24,001 nucleotides of DNA from contig BJOX01000284.1 of NCBI GenBank assembly GCA_009731375.1, positions 570,303 to 594,303 on the forward strand, read 5' to 3'. The notes under the pieces were generated by a model. The model worked only from the letters and a program-made list of their open reading frames with translations. It was not told the DNA's origin and did not search any database. This DNA is from Paulinella micropora. Its lineage: Eukaryota; Cercozoa; Imbricatea; Euglyphida. Below, piece after piece: positions 23,498-24,001 of this stretch. A program made the translations under genes and the position numbers. Numbering within the stretch: the first letter of the stretch is position 1; each line of letters begins with the position of its first letter.

Positions 23498-23591
23498 AGA
23501 TAAATAAGTAGATAGAAGTAGGTAGGTAGGTAGGCAGGTAGGTATGTAGGAAAGTAGATAGGTAGGTAGGTAGGTTGGTATCTATCTATCC

Positions 23592-23675
<84 letters not shown>
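23498..23675. repeat. (GGTA)n then (TCTA)n strand-switch microsatellite
   Basis: GTAG/GGTA units up to about 23,578, then pure TCTA units, i.e. purine-rich to pyrimidine-rich on one strand. Ends at the dispersed repeat. Confidence 0.94.
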
Positions 23676-24001
23676 GGTGTGGGTGTGCTGGGCCCGTGGT
23701 GGGGTGCCTTTTGTGTGCCTAGCCATACGCCTATAAATCACATGCCGAAATAGCGACGGGAAGCATAATCCTGTTCCCTCAGGGTGCCCTTTCTCGCTTG
23801 TTGAGCCCGGAATAAAACCCACAGTGCTCTGTCGGTTTATACTAGACTGTCGAACAGTCTCGAAACTCCATCTGCTTACTGGGCCCTCTGTAATGGAGGT
23901 GGGAGCTCGTTCTGCAAGGGGCGCTTATGGAACGAGCCCTGGCCCCGCCTGGTACTAGGGAGCTTTGGTATCGCCTGTATCAGTCCCTTCCGTGCAAACA
24001 T
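23676..24001. repeat. Dispersed repeat, truncated by window edge
   Basis: About 326 bases of complex sequence starting right after (TCTA)n. The last 64 bases (23,938-24,001) match 729-792 with one difference. No coding frame recognised. It may be a retroposon or other interspersed element whose copies sit in TCTA tracts. Confidence 0.8.

Noticed and set aside
18412-23675. CRISPR array
   Set aside because: The repeats are simple tetranucleotides without regular unique spacers, and the context is eukaryotic.

Overview
This window is nuclear DNA of a eukaryote. It has spliceosomal GT-AG introns, a Ty3/gypsy-type retroelement, an intron-containing piggyBac transposon and very large amounts of tetra- and pentanucleotide microsatellite. 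The taxon cannot be named from the sequence; a microbial eukaryote, alga or invertebrate with microsatellite-rich introns would all fit.

Layout. (1) 1-1,723, minus strand: four exons of an UNC-50 family membrane protein, running off the left edge, with an 846-base intron made mostly of (GATA)n/(CATA)n repeats. (2) 1,724-5,124: its likely 5' region, dinucleotide tracts, a four-copy 32-bp minisatellite, and about 1.5 kb without recognisable features. (3) 5,125-13,439, minus strand: a Ty3/gypsy-like element in the order Gag, RGG tail, protease, RT, RNase H, integrase, GPY/F, C-terminal extension. Three frameshifts and three in-frame TGA codons break it, and no LTR pair was found by eye. (4) 14,640-17,543, plus strand: a piggyBac transposon with both TTAA duplications and both terminal inverted repeats. 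Its transposase has an aspartate triad and three short introns, but carries one TGA and two compensating frameshifts. (5) 17,544-18,232: AT-rich spacer. (6) 18,233 to about 23,485, minus strand: a second host gene, not identified, whose small exons lie between huge microsatellite introns. It has a Cys/His-rich exon, a Ser/Thr/Pro linker, an acidic exon and a basic coiled-coil terminal exon. (7) 23,676-24,001: a dispersed repeat whose last 64 bases recur at 729-792 inside the UNC-50 intron.

The most unusual signal is in (6). At least two exons are surrounded by multiple half-exon copies embedded in the microsatellites. Copies of the 5' half, each with its own 3' splice site and (CATA)n or (TATC)n context, lie upstream of the intact exon. 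Copies of the 3' half lie downstream, with the 5' splice site in most. A third exon has one such 5'-half copy. I know of no named element or process that produces this arrangement.

The two host genes and the retroelement are all on the minus strand; the piggyBac element is on the plus strand. Exon calls rest on splice-site dinucleotides, phase agreement and, for UNC-50, residue-by-residue match to the family. No transcript evidence was available.
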